A stretch of DNA of 54,278 nt from Hyphomicrobiales bacterium (GTDB taxonomy: Bacteria; Pseudomonadota; Alphaproteobacteria; Rhizobiales; Aestuariivirgaceae). Where the stretch lies: the NCBI GenBank assembly GCA_025359045.1, contig JANYHN010000009.1:1-54278 (forward strand). Direction: 5' to 3'. Below are positions 9,109 through 18,313 of the stretch, in pieces. The translations under genes and the position numbers were made by a program. Numbering within the stretch: position 1 is the first letter of the stretch; each line of letters opens with the position of its first letter. The notes beneath the pieces are model-generated. The model was not told where the DNA came from. It saw only the letters and a program-made list of their open reading frames with translations, and searched no databases.

Positions 9109-10974
9109 TTAGGCGGCGTTGCGCGATTTAGGGCGCTTCATGTGGCCTAAGAGACAGGCCAGTGCGGCGGGAGTCATGCCATCGATGCGCTCAGCCTGCC
9201 CGAGCGTTTCTGGTCGTATACGAGCCAATTTTTGGCGTAGTTCCATAGAAAGGCTAGGTAATGCAAAATAATCTAAATCCGAAGGGATCTGATATTCTTC
9301 TTCGCGTCTCAGATTGGCAATCTCGCTGTTCTGACGAACCACATAGCCCGAATACAGTGCGTCTGCCTCAAGTGCCTCTTTGGCAAAATGCGGCAAAGCT
9401 GCAAACTCCGGCCAAATGCGCTCGACTGCTTCAACACCCACATCGGGCATAGAAATTAAGTCAATCGCAGAGCGGGTTTTACCGTCTTGATTAACTCGCA
9501 ATCCCAGCTTGGCTGCAGCCGATGAAGTGAGGTTCAAACTCTTGGCTAACTTGCGAGCTTGATTCAGATGCTCCAGCTTTTGCACAAAGGCGTTTCGGCG
9601 CGCTGGCCCAACAATGCCTAAGTCTTCCCCCATCTTGGTCAATCTTTGATCGGCATTGTCAGCCCGAAGGGTCAGGCGGTATTCGGCACGAGAAGTGAAC
9701 ATGCGGTAGGGCTCCGAGACACCCTTCATCACCAGATCATCAATCATCACGCCAAGATAGCCATCCGCCCGGTTAAAGATCGATGGTGTTTTTTGTCCAA
9801 CGGCACGTGCAGCATTCAGCCCCGCAATCAGCCCTTGCGCCGCCGCTTCTTCATAACCAGTTGTCCCGTTAATTTGGCCAGCCAAATACAGGCCAGGCAG
9901 TTTTTTTAGCTCTAATGTGTGTTTCAACTCACGCGGATCAACATAATCATATTCAATGGCATAGCCTGGACGAATGATATGAGCCTGCTCCAACCCAAGT
10001 ATGGAGTGGATGAAAGCGGCCTGCACATCTTCAGGCAGCGACGTAGAAATGCCATTTGGATAGACGGTATCATCGTCCAATCCTTCTGGCTCTAAAAATA
10101 CTTGATGCGAATCCTTCTCCTTGAAGCGATGAATCTTGTCTTCAATAGATGGGCAATAGCGCGGGCCAGTACCCGTAATTTGACCAGAATAAAGCGGCGA
10201 TCGCGAAATATTATCGGCAATGATTTTATGCGTCGCTTGGCTAGTGGTCGTCATAAAACAAGAAACTTGCGGTGTCGTAATTTTATCAGTCAGGAAAGAG
10301 AATGGGATTGGCGGTTCATCGCCTTTCTGCTCCTCTAGGATTTTCCAATTGATTGTCTTGCCGTCGAGTCTGGCAGGTGTTCCCGTCTTCAAACGACCAA
10401 GCGTTAATCCGGCTTTGCTCATCTGTTCAGAAAGTCCGCGGGCTGGCGCTTCACCAACCCGGCCTGCCGGTATTTTTTTTTCGCCAATATGAATCAAGCC
10501 ATTCAAAAAAGTACCCGTGGTGAGCACAACAGCGCCGCCCAAGAATTCGCGGCCATCTTCAGTGGTCACACCAACAACGCGACCTTCTTTGATAATTAGC
10601 CCAAACACTGCGCATTCAATAATCTTTAAATTGGATTGTTCAGCAAGTGATTGCTGCATGGCGAGGCGGTAGAGCTTGCGATCTGCCTGTGCACGAGGCC
10701 CCCGAACTGCAGGACCCTTCGATCTATTAAGCAACCGAAACTGAATACCGGCGGCGTCAGCAACTTTGCCCATCAGTCCATCCAGCGCGTCAATCTCACG
10801 TACAAGATGGCCTTTGCCCAATCCGCCAATGGCAGGATTACAAGACATCTCGCCAATCGTATGAGCTTTGTGTGTAAGCAGGGCTGTCCGTGCGCCAAAG
10901 CGCGCCGAAGCAGAAGCGGCCTCACAGCCGGCATGACCACCACCAACAACGATCACATCAAACGCATTATTCAT
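9109..10974 (-). CDS. mnmG: tRNA uridine-5-carboxymethylaminomethyl modification enzyme MnmG (GidA)
   Basis: This FAD protein of 621 residues has the dinucleotide fold '[19 protein letters not shown]' at its N-terminus and the family blocks '[19 protein letters not shown]' and '[12 protein letters not shown]'. With MnmE it modifies the wobble uridine (cmnm5U34) of several tRNAs. The length is normal. It is downstream of mnmE; the gap of about 80 bases between them contains a parS-like site. Confidence 0.97.
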   Translation of the reverse strand: MNNAFDVIVVGGGHAGCEAASASARFGARTALLTHKAHTIGEMSCNPAIGGLGKGHLVREIDALDGLMGKVADAAGIQFRLLNRSKGPAVRGPRAQADRKLYRLAMQQSLAEQSNLKIIECAVFGLIIKEGRVVGVTTEDGREFLGGAVVLTTGTFLNGLIHIGEKKIPAGRVGEAPARGLSEQMSKAGLTLGRLKTGTPARLDGKTINWKILEEQKGDEPPIPFSFLTDKITTPQVSCFMTTTSQATHKIIADNISRSPLYSGQITGTGPRYCPSIEDKIHRFKEKDSHQVFLEPEGLDDDTVYPNGISTSLPEDVQAAFIHSILGLEQAHIIRPGYAIEYDYVDPRELKHTLELKKLPGLYLAGQINGTTGYEEAAAQGLIAGLNAARAVGQKTPSIFNRADGYLGVMIDDLVMKGVSEPYRMFTSRAEYRLTLRADNADQRLTKMGEDLGIVGPARRNAFVQKLEHLNQARKLAKSLNLTSSAAAKLGLRVNQDGKTRSAIDLISMPDVGVEAVERIWPEFAALPHFAKEALEADALYSGYVVRQNSEIANLRREEEYQIPSDLDYFALPSLSMELRQKLARIRPETLGQAERIDGMTPAALACLLGHMKRPKSRNAA

Positions 10975-11041
10975 TTTTCAAACTCGAATTTTATGATCTG
11001 TGCCTAATAGTCCGTCCACGGAGCAAGGTCAAAGCCTGTTA

Positions 11042-11057
11042 AGTTTCACGTGAAACA
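11042..11057. promoter_or_regulatory. parS-like ParB-binding site 2
   Basis: AGTTTCACGTGAAACA matches 15 of 16 consensus bases and has a fully palindromic 14-base core. It sits in the short gap between mnmE and mnmG, directly against the mnmE stop. With the copy at 9054 it gives two sites about 2 kb apart. Confidence 0.88.
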
Positions 11058-12386
11058 TCATTTACCAATGCAGAACTCGGAAAAGATGCGACCCAGCAAA
11101 TCCTCAACATCAATGCGTCCTGTAATAGAACTCATAATGCGGCAAGCATCACGCAACTCTTCTGCTAAGACTTCTAGCGGAAGATTTCGATGATCAAGAA
11201 CTTCGTTAAGTATCCGAATCGTTTTTTTGACCGCCACAACATGTCGGTCACGAACAACAATGGCATCTTGAGTCAACGCTGATCGCTCTGCAATCAGCTT
11301 GGTCATTCTTTCACGCAATAACTCCAACCCTGATCCCAACTTCAGCGAAATCGATAATTGTAATTCATTTCGGTTTAGAATCGATTTTTCATTAAATAGG
11401 TCAGACTTATTTATAACAATGAGATCGGGAGTCCTCATTGGCCCTACTTCACTGCTCACGTCAGGAGCAGTAAGCCAAAGCAAAATGTCGGCATCTCGAA
11501 TTTCGGCTTCAGCACGAGCAATACCAATCTTCTCAATTTCGTCTTTTGCATCTATTCGGAGTCCGGCCGTGTCAGCCAGAACCAACCTCACTCCTTCAAA
11601 TTCAACCGCCGCCTCAACCACATCACGCGTTGTGCCTGCCTGATCAGAAACAATTGCCGCATTTCGTTGAGCCAACCAATTGAGCAGGGACGACTTCCCA
11701 ACATTAGGCGCACCAGCAATCACCAACCTCAAACCATCACGCACAGCACTTGCCCGGGATGATTGCCAAAGTGCTGATTCAAGCTCGGAACGTAGTCTTT
11801 CAACAGTAGGCATCATTTGACCGACAGCAGAAGCAACCACCTCTGGCTCCTCCACAAAATCAATAGCCGCATCAATTAAAGCAAGTGCGCCAATCAAACC
11901 CATCCGCCATTTTTCATAAACAGAACTGGCTTCTCCCAGAAATTGCCGCATCGCAAGACGACGCTGCAATTCAGTATTGGCCGAAAGCAAATCAGCCAAA
12001 CCTTCAACTTCAACTAAATCCAGAACACCATTATCAAAAGCCCGACGCGTAAACGCACCAGCATCCGCCGGTTCAACACCATCAATCTCAGACAGCTCAG
12101 AGAGTAACTTTGAAACAATCGCTAGGCTGCCATGCACATGAAATTCAGCGACATCTTCACCCGTGGCTGTCGCAGGCCCAGGAAACCAAAAAACCAATGC
12201 TCGATCTATTGTACTTTTATCTTTAAATGAAACCAAACGACGAAGCACGGCGCGCCGTGGAGAAGGAAGCGGGCCAGCTAAACGTGTAAGCGTTTCAGGT
12301 GCTTTCGGACCCGAAACGCGAACAACAGCAATACCGGCCCTACCAAGACCAGAAGATAACGCATAAATGGTAACTATGTCATTCAT
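11058..12386 (-). CDS. mnmE: tRNA modification GTPase MnmE
   Basis: The 442-residue protein has an N-terminal tetrahydrofolate-binding domain ('GLGRAGIAVVRVSG'), a central helical domain, and an inserted Ras-like G domain with 'GAPNVGKSSLLN' (G1), 'DTAG' (G3) and 'INKSD' (G4). It ends in 'FCIGK', the C-x-G-K tail needed for activity. It partners MnmG in wobble-uridine modification, and the two genes are adjacent. Its start is 44 bases from the end of rho. Confidence 0.97.
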   Translation of the reverse strand: MNDIVTIYALSSGLGRAGIAVVRVSGPKAPETLTRLAGPLPSPRRAVLRRLVSFKDKSTIDRALVFWFPGPATATGEDVAEFHVHGSLAIVSKLLSELSEIDGVEPADAGAFTRRAFDNGVLDLVEVEGLADLLSANTELQRRLAMRQFLGEASSVYEKWRMGLIGALALIDAAIDFVEEPEVVASAVGQMMPTVERLRSELESALWQSSRASAVRDGLRLVIAGAPNVGKSSLLNWLAQRNAAIVSDQAGTTRDVVEAAVEFEGVRLVLADTAGLRIDAKDEIEKIGIARAEAEIRDADILLWLTAPDVSSEVGPMRTPDLIVINKSDLFNEKSILNRNELQLSISLKLGSGLELLRERMTKLIAERSALTQDAIVVRDRHVVAVKKTIRILNEVLDHRNLPLEVLAEELRDACRIMSSITGRIDVEDLLGRIFSEFCIGK

Positions 12387-12430
12387 TTCGGATTCGAATC
12401 GATACTAACTTCGACTCAGAACACGCAGTC

Positions 12431-13714
12431 TTATGCGTTCATAGAATCGAAGAAATCACTGTTGCCTTTGGTTTGACGCAATTTATCGAGCAGGAACTCA
12501 ATTGAATCGACAGTGCCCATAGGATTCAAAATTCGGCGTAAAACATAAGTCTTCTTCAGAACCTCAGCCTTAACCAAAAGCTCTTCTTTACGCGTGCCAG
12601 AACGCAGAATATCAATCGATGGGAATACCCGCTTATCGGCAACCTTGCGGTCCAAAATAATTTCCGAGTTGCCCGTACCTTTGAACTCTTCGAAAATAAC
12701 CTCATCCATGCGGCTACCCGTATCAACCAAAGCCGTCGCAATAATAGTTAGCGAACCACCCTGCTCAATGTTACGAGCCGCACCAAAAAATCTCTTCGGC
12801 CGTTGCAAAGCATTCGCATCAACACCGCCTGTCAAAACCTTGCCTGAAGACGGGACAACCGTATTATAAGCACGGCCCAATCGCGTAATTGAATCGAGCA
12901 GGATCACTACATCACGGCCATGCTCAACCAAACGCTTGGCTTTCTCAATCACCATTTCCGCCACTTGGACATGGCGCGTTGCGGGTTCATCGAAAGTCGA
13001 ACTGATAACTTCGCCCTTAACCGAGCGTTGCATGTCGGTTACTTCTTCAGGCCGCTCGTCGATCAACAAAACGATCAAATAACATTCCGGATGATTGGTC
13101 GTAATCGAATGCGCAATGTTTTGTAGCAGAACAGTTTTACCAGTCCGTGGCGGCGCCACAATCAAACCACGTTGACCCTTGCCAATAGGAGCGACGATAT
13201 CGATCACCCGCGCCGAAAAATCTTTCCGAGTAGGATCATTGATTTCCATCTCCAAACGTTGGTCAGGATAGAGCGGCGTCAAATTATCAAAATTTATCTT
13301 ATGTTTAGCTTTATCAGGATCTTCGAAATTAACCGTGCTGGCCTTGACCAAAGCAAAATAACGCTCGCCATCCTTAGGGCCACGAATAGGGCCTTCAACA
13401 GTATCGCCCGTTCGCAGTGCAAATTTTCTTATTTGACTAGGGCTGATATAAATATCATTTGGCCCTGCTAAATAATTAGCATCTGCCGAGCGAAGAAAAC
13501 CAAAACCATCTTGCAAAACTTCAATCACACCTTCGCCAATAATTTCAACATTGCGGGCGGCAAGATTTTTGAGAATCGCAAACATTAGTTCTTGTTTGCG
13601 CAAGGCAGAAGCGGTTTCCACCTCAAGCTCTTCAGCGAGGCTCAGTAGTTCGGCAGCGTTTTTACGTTTTAGTTCGGAGAGTTTAATCTCCTTGAGATCA
13701 ACAAGATCAGTCAT
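12431..13714 (-). CDS. rho: transcription termination factor Rho
   Basis: Rho is the hexameric RNA-dependent ATPase that ends transcription. Visible are the N-terminal helix bundle, the cold-shock-like RNA-binding domain ('[20 protein letters not shown]'), Walker A '[12 protein letters not shown]' and Walker B '[15 protein letters not shown]'. The frame is open from an upstream start at 13780, but the ATG at 13714 ('[12 protein letters not shown]') begins the conserved protein and gives 427 residues, close to the usual length. It sits between hemJ and mnmE in the standard origin-proximal order. Confidence 0.96.
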   Translation of the reverse strand: MTDLVDLKEIKLSELKRKNAAELLSLAEELEVETASALRKQELMFAILKNLAARNVEIIGEGVIEVLQDGFGFLRSADANYLAGPNDIYISPSQIRKFALRTGDTVEGPIRGPKDGERYFALVKASTVNFEDPDKAKHKINFDNLTPLYPDQRLEMEINDPTRKDFSARVIDIVAPIGKGQRGLIVAPPRTGKTVLLQNIAHSITTNHPECYLIVLLIDERPEEVTDMQRSVKGEVISSTFDEPATRHVQVAEMVIEKAKRLVEHGRDVVILLDSITRLGRAYNTVVPSSGKVLTGGVDANALQRPKRFFGAARNIEQGGSLTIIATALVDTGSRMDEVIFEEFKGTGNSEIILDRKVADKRVFPSIDILRSGTRKEELLVKAEVLKKTYVLRRILNPMGTVDSIEFLLDKLRQTKGNSDFFDSMNA

Positions 13715-13828
13715 ATATCCAAGCTTTGAAAAATGGTGGGCAAAAGCGCACCGAGTGAGCGGGAGCAAGGCCGAAACCAAGCTTGCAGGGATTTCTTTAA
13801 CAGAAACTAAGTCAAAATCAAAGTGAAT

Positions 13829-14260
13829 TTACGAAAAGGGTTTAACGATCACCCAAACCACAATCCAAATCAAAAGAACAGTCGGCACCTCATTCAAAAT
13901 TCTGAAAAACTTCTCGTCCCGCCCGCGCCAGCCCAAGGCAAAAAGCAACACATAACGTTCAAGGCTAAAGTGATAAGCAATCATACCAGCAACACCTGCC
14001 AATTTGGCAACCAACCAAGTGTCACCCCAAGAAAACCCCGACATAGTGACCAAAGCCGAGCCCGCCAATATCGTAACTATCCCAGCTGGCCGCATGATGA
14101 GCTTAATCAAACGATCTTCCATATGTTTGAAAAGATTATCAGCGCTAGACCCAATTTCTTGCCTAGTATGATAAACAAAAAGCCGAGGCAAATAAAACAA
14201 CCCTGCCATCCAAGCAACCATAGCAACTATATGCAAAGACTTGAGCAAGAGCACCGTCAT
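13829..14260 (-). CDS. hemJ: protoporphyrinogen oxidase HemJ
   Basis: The 143-residue integral membrane protein has about four hydrophobic segments, an N-terminal 'LLKSLHIVAMVAWMAGLFYLP' with the conserved histidine, and a central 'MRPAGIVTILAG', matching HemJ/UPF0093. HemJ oxidises protoporphyrinogen IX late in haem synthesis. It overlaps hemE by 4 bases, so two haem-pathway genes are translationally coupled. The histidine and arginine pattern separates it from general CopD-like proteins. Confidence 0.93.
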   Translation of the reverse strand: MTVLLLKSLHIVAMVAWMAGLFYLPRLFVYHTRQEIGSSADNLFKHMEDRLIKLIMRPAGIVTILAGSALVTMSGFSWGDTWLVAKLAGVAGMIAYHFSLERYVLLFALGWRGRDEKFFRILNEVPTVLLIWIVVWVIVKPFS

Positions 14261-15291
14261 ACTAAGTGTTCATCATATCGCCGCACAGCAGCCACGAGTT
14301 TTTCAACCATCAATGGATTAGTAGGTGGAGTGATCCCGTGGCCTAAATTAAAGATATGGCGAGACATGGGAACATCATCCAAAACCGATTTAATACCAGC
14401 AAACAATGATTCATCGGATCCCAAAAGAAGCTGCGGTGATAGATTACCTTGAACTGCAACTTTCTCGGTCAACTGCGCCAACACGTCACGCAATGAAACA
14501 TTTTCTTCGACCCCCACAGCATTCGCGTTCGTTGATTTTGCAATCAAACCATGGCTTGTCGAAACACCCCTCGCAAAAACAATGATCGGAAAACCAGGAT
14601 AAATTTGCCGAACGCCATCAACAATCTGCTTAATCGGAGACGACACCAACCGTTCAAGCAAGACAGCAGGTAGATCACCAGCCCAACTATCAAATATCTG
14701 CAAAGCTTCGGCACCAGCCCTAACCTGACCCAGCAAATAAGCGATAGATGCTTGAACGACCCGATCAAGTAAAACCTGAAACCAAATAGGATTTGTTTGT
14801 GCAACCGCCAAAGCCCGCTTTCGATCAGAACTGCCACCCTCAATCATATAGCTCGCCACAGTCCAGGGGGCACCACAAAATCCGATTAAAGCCAAATGCG
14901 GCGCCAAGCTCGATCGCACCAAACCAACAGTCTCCCAAACACGATCAAACTGCTCAAAAGGACCCTGGAAGACTAACCGCTCTACTTCAGCCAGATTGGA
15001 TACAGTTTGCAAAACTGGCCCTTCTCCCTCTCTAAAATCCAAAGAAAGCCCCATGGCATGAGGAACCACCAGAATATCTGAAAACAAAATTGCAGCGTCC
15101 AAGTCAAATCGCCTCAATGGCTGCAAAGTGACCTCACAAGCTAGCTCAGCATTGTAACACAACTTCAAAAATGAACCAGCACTCTCTCTCACCCTTTTAT
15201 ACTCAGGTAAATACCGTCCAGCTTGCCTCATAATCCAAATAGGTCGTCTTGAAGGTGTCTTATTTACTAATACGTCGAGTAAAGGTTTCAT
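14257..15291 (-). CDS. hemE: uroporphyrinogen decarboxylase
   Basis: HemE converts uroporphyrinogen III to coproporphyrinogen III. The 344-residue protein from ATG 15291 begins 'MKPLLDVLVNKTPSRRP' and shows 'PIWIMRQAGRYLPEY' with the substrate-contacting Arg residues, 'AAILFSDILVVPHAMG', and 'GFCGAPWTVASYMIEGG'. An upstream in-frame start at 15375 would add 28 unrelated residues and intrude into the origin region, so it was rejected. hemE is the first leftward gene beside the presumed origin, as in Caulobacter and Sinorhizobium. Confidence 0.97.
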   Translation of the reverse strand: MKPLLDVLVNKTPSRRPIWIMRQAGRYLPEYKRVRESAGSFLKLCYNAELACEVTLQPLRRFDLDAAILFSDILVVPHAMGLSLDFREGEGPVLQTVSNLAEVERLVFQGPFEQFDRVWETVGLVRSSLAPHLALIGFCGAPWTVASYMIEGGSSDRKRALAVAQTNPIWFQVLLDRVVQASIAYLLGQVRAGAEALQIFDSWAGDLPAVLLERLVSSPIKQIVDGVRQIYPGFPIIVFARGVSTSHGLIAKSTNANAVGVEENVSLRDVLAQLTEKVAVQGNLSPQLLLGSDESLFAGIKSVLDDVPMSRHIFNLGHGITPPTNPLMVEKLVAAVRRYDEHLV

Positions 15292-15345
15292 TGTGCTTAC
15301 TACATAACAAAAGAGAAGGATTCTTAATTGAGGATTCTGCTGGCA

Positions 15346-15354
15346 CGTGGATAA
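15346..15354 (-). promoter_or_regulatory. DnaA box, one mismatch
   Basis: CGTGGATAA is the reverse complement of TTATCCACG, one base from the DnaA consensus TTATCCACA. It lies on the hemE side of the proposed origin. Confidence 0.6.
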
Positions 15355-15385
15355 TGGCAACAAAAATAAACCCACATTAAACTGA

Positions 15386-15400
15386 TTAATAACCTGTTAA
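15386..15400. promoter_or_regulatory. CtrA-type box, TTAA-N7-TTAA
   Basis: TTAATAACCTGTTAA is an exact TTAA-N7-TTAA. Extra TTAA half-sites at 15377 and 15407 flank it, so four half-sites fall within 34 bases. CtrA silences the Caulobacter origin through such boxes. No ctrA gene is in this window; regulation by CtrA is inferred. Confidence 0.65.
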
Positions 15401-15521
15401 TATCTCTTAACAAATATAAAACAAACAATTTTAATAAAAAGAAATCATATATTTAACGATCAACGTCACAAACCAGTAATACCTCGCCAAATTTAATCAC
15501 AACCACCCCTACGAGTTTAAA

Positions 15522-15530
15522 TGTGGATAA
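15522..15530 (-). promoter_or_regulatory. DnaA box, perfect consensus
   Basis: TGTGGATAA is the exact reverse complement of TTATCCACA. It sits near the middle of the hemE-maf gap, between the two CtrA-type boxes. Confidence 0.8.
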
Positions 15531-15584
15531 TATTTAGGTTAATGAGATAACCAAAGGCTCATCCGAGCAAAACGATACAACTTA

Positions 15585-15599
15585 TTAACATTTCATTAA
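15585..15599. promoter_or_regulatory. CtrA-type box, TTAA-N7-TTAA
   Basis: TTAACATTTCATTAA is an exact TTAA-N7-TTAA, 22 bases before the maf start codon. The position would let a bound regulator affect maf transcription as well as the origin. Confidence 0.65.
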
Positions 15600-15621
15600 C
15601 TTATTCGGCACAGCGAAAACC

Positions 15622-16206
15622 ATGTTGATCCTCGCTTCAAACAGCCCCACTCGAAAAGATCTTTTAAAAAAAGCCGGCATTGCTTTTAAGTCTTTGATGC
15701 CTGCTATCAATGAACTAGGGCTACAATCTCAAATAAGTAATCAGAATTCCAGCGCAATGGCCCAAAATTTAGCCGATGCCAAAGCCATCTCTATTTCTCT
15801 CATTCATCCACATTCTTTCGTAATCGGTGCTGACCAAACTCTAGCGTGCCAAGGCATAATCTTCCACAAACCAAAAAACCGAAACGAAGCAAAACAACAG
15901 CTGCAGGAATTACGGAGCAAAACACATTGCCTGAATTCAGCTCTGAGCTGCGCTCAAAGCGGAGAAATTATCTGGCGTTTTCAGGATAAGGCCGAACTCA
16001 CGATGAGGTCATTCTCTGATGAATTTCTTGAAAGATATTTAGATCAGGCCAGAGATGATATCATAAGTTCCGTTGGGGCTTACAAACTGGAGGGCTTAGG
16101 TATACAATTGTTCGAAGAGATCAAAGGCGACTATTTTACGATACTAGGCTTTCCACTTCCAGCACTTATGAAATTCTTAAGAACCAGAGACTTGTTGCCC
16201 TCATGA
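15622..16206 (+). CDS. maf: Maf-like nucleotide pyrophosphatase
   Basis: The 194-residue protein opens with 'LILASNSPTRKDLLKKAGI', the Maf signature, and has 'VIGADQTLACQG' and 'SVGAYKLEGLGIQLFEEIKGD'. Maf proteins hydrolyse non-canonical or modified nucleoside triphosphates and were once called septum-formation inhibitors. It is the first rightward gene after the presumed origin and overlaps aroE by 4 bases. Confidence 0.93.
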   Translation: MLILASNSPTRKDLLKKAGIAFKSLMPAINELGLQSQISNQNSSAMAQNLADAKAISISLIHPHSFVIGADQTLACQGIIFHKPKNRNEAKQQLQELRSKTHCLNSALSCAQSGEIIWRFQDKAELTMRSFSDEFLERYLDQARDDIISSVGAYKLEGLGIQLFEEIKGDYFTILGFPLPALMKFLRTRDLLPS

Positions 16207-17042
16207 AAAAAGCGTGTGTCATAGGCTGGCCCATCAAACACTCGAGGTCACCACTAATCCATAATTTTTGGCTAAAGCAACTCCAGATCGAGGGGCTCTA
16301 CGAACGCATCGCAGTTGAGCCTAATGATCTTCAGAGCTTTATTCAAAATCTCAAACACAGTGGCTATCAAGGTTGCAATGTCACTATTCCTCACAAGGAG
16401 GCAGCACTTGCCGCAGTTGATGGTTACGATCAAATTGTGCGAGAAACGGGTGCATTAAACACCGTGTATTTAAGAAATGGCAAAACCCAGGGAACATCCA
16501 CGGACGGACAAGGTTTCCTAAACAATATTTTATCGTATTACCCGAACTATCAAATATTGGAAAAAACCATTTTTGTGATTGGGGCAGGCGGTTCGGCAAA
16601 AGCAATTTGTCAAAAATTACTTCAAGAAAAAGCAAAAAAAATCTTCATTTTAAATCGCAGTCCGGACCGAGCACTGAAGCTACGCCAGTCATTTGGCAAT
16701 AAAATCGAGATCGTACCTTCGGATAAAATTCAAGAATACTTGAAAACCTCAGACATGCTGATTAATACAACTTCACAAGGAATGATTGGTCAACCGCCAT
16801 TGCTAATTGAAATCAATAACCTACCAAAGCAAGCTCTAGTTGCTGATATTGTGTATGTGCCTCTAAAAACTCAACTCATTGCAAGTGCAGAATCTATGGG
16901 GCTGAAAACGGTTCCGGGACTTGGCATGTTGCTGCATCAAGCAGTTGAAGGGTTCCAACACTGGTTTGGTGTAAGACCACATGTGAGCCAAGAACTTTAT
17001 GATTTAGTGGCGAATGATATTGCCATGGAACAATCAAAGTGA
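16203..17042 (+). CDS. aroE: shikimate dehydrogenase
   Basis: AroE reduces 3-dehydroshikimate with NADPH in aromatic amino-acid synthesis. The 279-residue protein shows the substrate site 'HSRSPLIHNFWLKQ', the catalytic lysine block 'NVTIPHKEAALAAVD', the Rossmann motif 'VIGAGGSAKAICQ' and 'LINTTSQGM'. It overlaps maf (4 bases) and coaE (4 bases), so the three are surely co-translated. aroA lies elsewhere in this window. Confidence 0.96.
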   Translation: MKKACVIGWPIKHSRSPLIHNFWLKQLQIEGLYERIAVEPNDLQSFIQNLKHSGYQGCNVTIPHKEAALAAVDGYDQIVRETGALNTVYLRNGKTQGTSTDGQGFLNNILSYYPNYQILEKTIFVIGAGGSAKAICQKLLQEKAKKIFILNRSPDRALKLRQSFGNKIEIVPSDKIQEYLKTSDMLINTTSQGMIGQPPLLIEINNLPKQALVADIVYVPLKTQLIASAESMGLKTVPGLGMLLHQAVEGFQHWFGVRPHVSQELYDLVANDIAMEQSK

Positions 17043-17620
17043 AAGTTATTGGCCTAACAGGCGGCATCGCCACAGGAAAATCCGAAGCAGCAAAAATAAT
17101 TCGCAAACTTAATATTCCAGTCTTTGACGCGGACGCCGTTGTCCATCAGATTTATCAAAATGGAGTAGGCGCAAAACACCTAAAAACCGTATGTCCTGAT
17201 GCAGTAAACGGCGAAAGCGTTGACCGCAAAAAACTGTCAGAGCTCATCGCCAAACGACCAGTGCTTTTAAAACAAATCGAATTGATCATTCACCCAATTG
17301 TGCATCAAGCAGAGATTGATTTTTTAAATAATTCTAGATGTGAAAAATCTGAGATCGTAGTTATTGATTCACCACTGCTTATAGAATCGGGCCACCATAA
17401 AGATATGGATGCAACAATACTCATTGACGCCTTTCCTGAAGCTCAAAGAATGAGGGCAATGTTGAGACCGGACATGACAAAAGAAAAATTCAATATGATC
17501 ATATCCAAACAAATGCCGACAAACGAAAAACGGAAACACAGCAAGTATATCATCGACAATAATGGTAGCCTTGCAGAATTGGAAAACCAGATACGTAAAA
17601 CATTCCAGGAAATCCTCTAA
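17039..17620 (+). CDS. coaE: dephospho-CoA kinase
   Basis: CoaE makes the last phosphorylation in coenzyme A synthesis. The 193-residue P-loop kinase has 'GLTGGIATGKSEAAKI' at the N-terminus, 'VFDADAVVHQIYQ' and 'VIDSPLLIESG'. The start is GTG, sharing bases with the aroE stop (GTGA). The protein is close to the usual length of about 200 residues. dnaQ follows with no gap. Confidence 0.96.
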   Translation: MKVIGLTGGIATGKSEAAKIIRKLNIPVFDADAVVHQIYQNGVGAKHLKTVCPDAVNGESVDRKKLSELIAKRPVLLKQIELIIHPIVHQAEIDFLNNSRCEKSEIVVIDSPLLIESGHHKDMDATILIDAFPEAQRMRAMLRPDMTKEKFNMIISKQMPTNEKRKHSKYIIDNNGSLAELENQIRKTFQEIL

Positions 17621-18313
17621 ATGCGCGAAATTATTCTCGATACAGAAACCACAGGTCTTTCGCCTCAAGACGGCCATCGCCTTGTTGAAATTGGAGCCGT
17701 TGAACTTGTTAATCATCTTCCAACTGGTAAAACATTTCAACTTTACCTGAATCCCGAACGCGACATGCCCAGTGAAGCAGAAGCCGTACACGGCCTTTCT
17801 GCAGCCTTCCTGAAAGATAAACCAACCTTCAAAACCAAGGCCGGAGAATTTATCGAGTTCATCGAAGAATCCGTCCTCATTATTCACAATGCCAGTTTTG
17901 ACATGGGTTTTATAAATGCTGAGCTAAAAAGCGCGGGCTTTGAGATGATCGGTAACGAACGCGTGGTCGACACCCTCCAATTAGCGCGCCGCAAACACCC
18001 TATGGGCCCAAACAGTTTAGATGCACTCTGCAGACGTTACGGCATCGATAACACCAAGCGCACCAAGCATGGCGCGTTAATGGATGCCGAACTTTTGGCT
18101 GAAGTCTACCTTGAACTTATCGGCGGCCGTCAGACCGCCATGACTCTGCAACATGAAACAAAACCAAAAACCAAGTCAGCGATAAGCCAGACCAATCACA
18201 ATAAATTGAGGCCACACGCCTTGTTAGCACGGCTGTCAGAAGAAGAACTTGCTGCTCATAAAATCCTCATAACAGAGCTTGGCGGAGAAGCAGTCTGGAG
18301 TAATTTGAATTAG
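17621..18313 (+). CDS. dnaQ: DNA polymerase III epsilon subunit (3'-5' exonuclease)
   Basis: The 230-residue proofreading exonuclease has the three DEDDh motifs: 'ILDTETTGLSPQDGHRLVE' (ExoI), 'IIHNASFDMGFINAEL' (ExoII), and 'HGALMDAELLAEVYLEL' (ExoIII with His and Asp). It associates with the polymerase alpha subunit and the theta or tau components. Its ATG follows the coaE stop directly. The end overlaps the convergent secB by 4 bases. Confidence 0.96.
   Translation: MREIILDTETTGLSPQDGHRLVEIGAVELVNHLPTGKTFQLYLNPERDMPSEAEAVHGLSAAFLKDKPTFKTKAGEFIEFIEESVLIIHNASFDMGFINAELKSAGFEMIGNERVVDTLQLARRKHPMGPNSLDALCRRYGIDNTKRTKHGALMDAELLAEVYLELIGGRQTAMTLQHETKPKTKSAISQTNHNKLRPHALLARLSEEELAAHKILITELGGEAVWSNLN

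Larger units (their letters stand above)
15292..15621. other. probable chromosomal replication origin (oriC), hemE-maf gap
   Basis: This 330-bp gap is gene-free and separates divergent blocks: hemE and all genes to parB read left, and maf to dnaQ read right. It contains a perfect DnaA box (15522-15530), a one-mismatch box (15346-15354), two TTAA-N7-TTAA CtrA-type sites (15386-15400 and 15585-15599), a very A/T-rich tract (about 15411-15456) that could unwind, and a GGTTA/TAACC inverted repeat (15537-15552). In Caulobacter and Sinorhizobium the origin lies at hemE; parAB and parS are close by here too. The origin call is inference from these features; it also holds the hemE and maf promoters. 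Confidence 0.82.
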
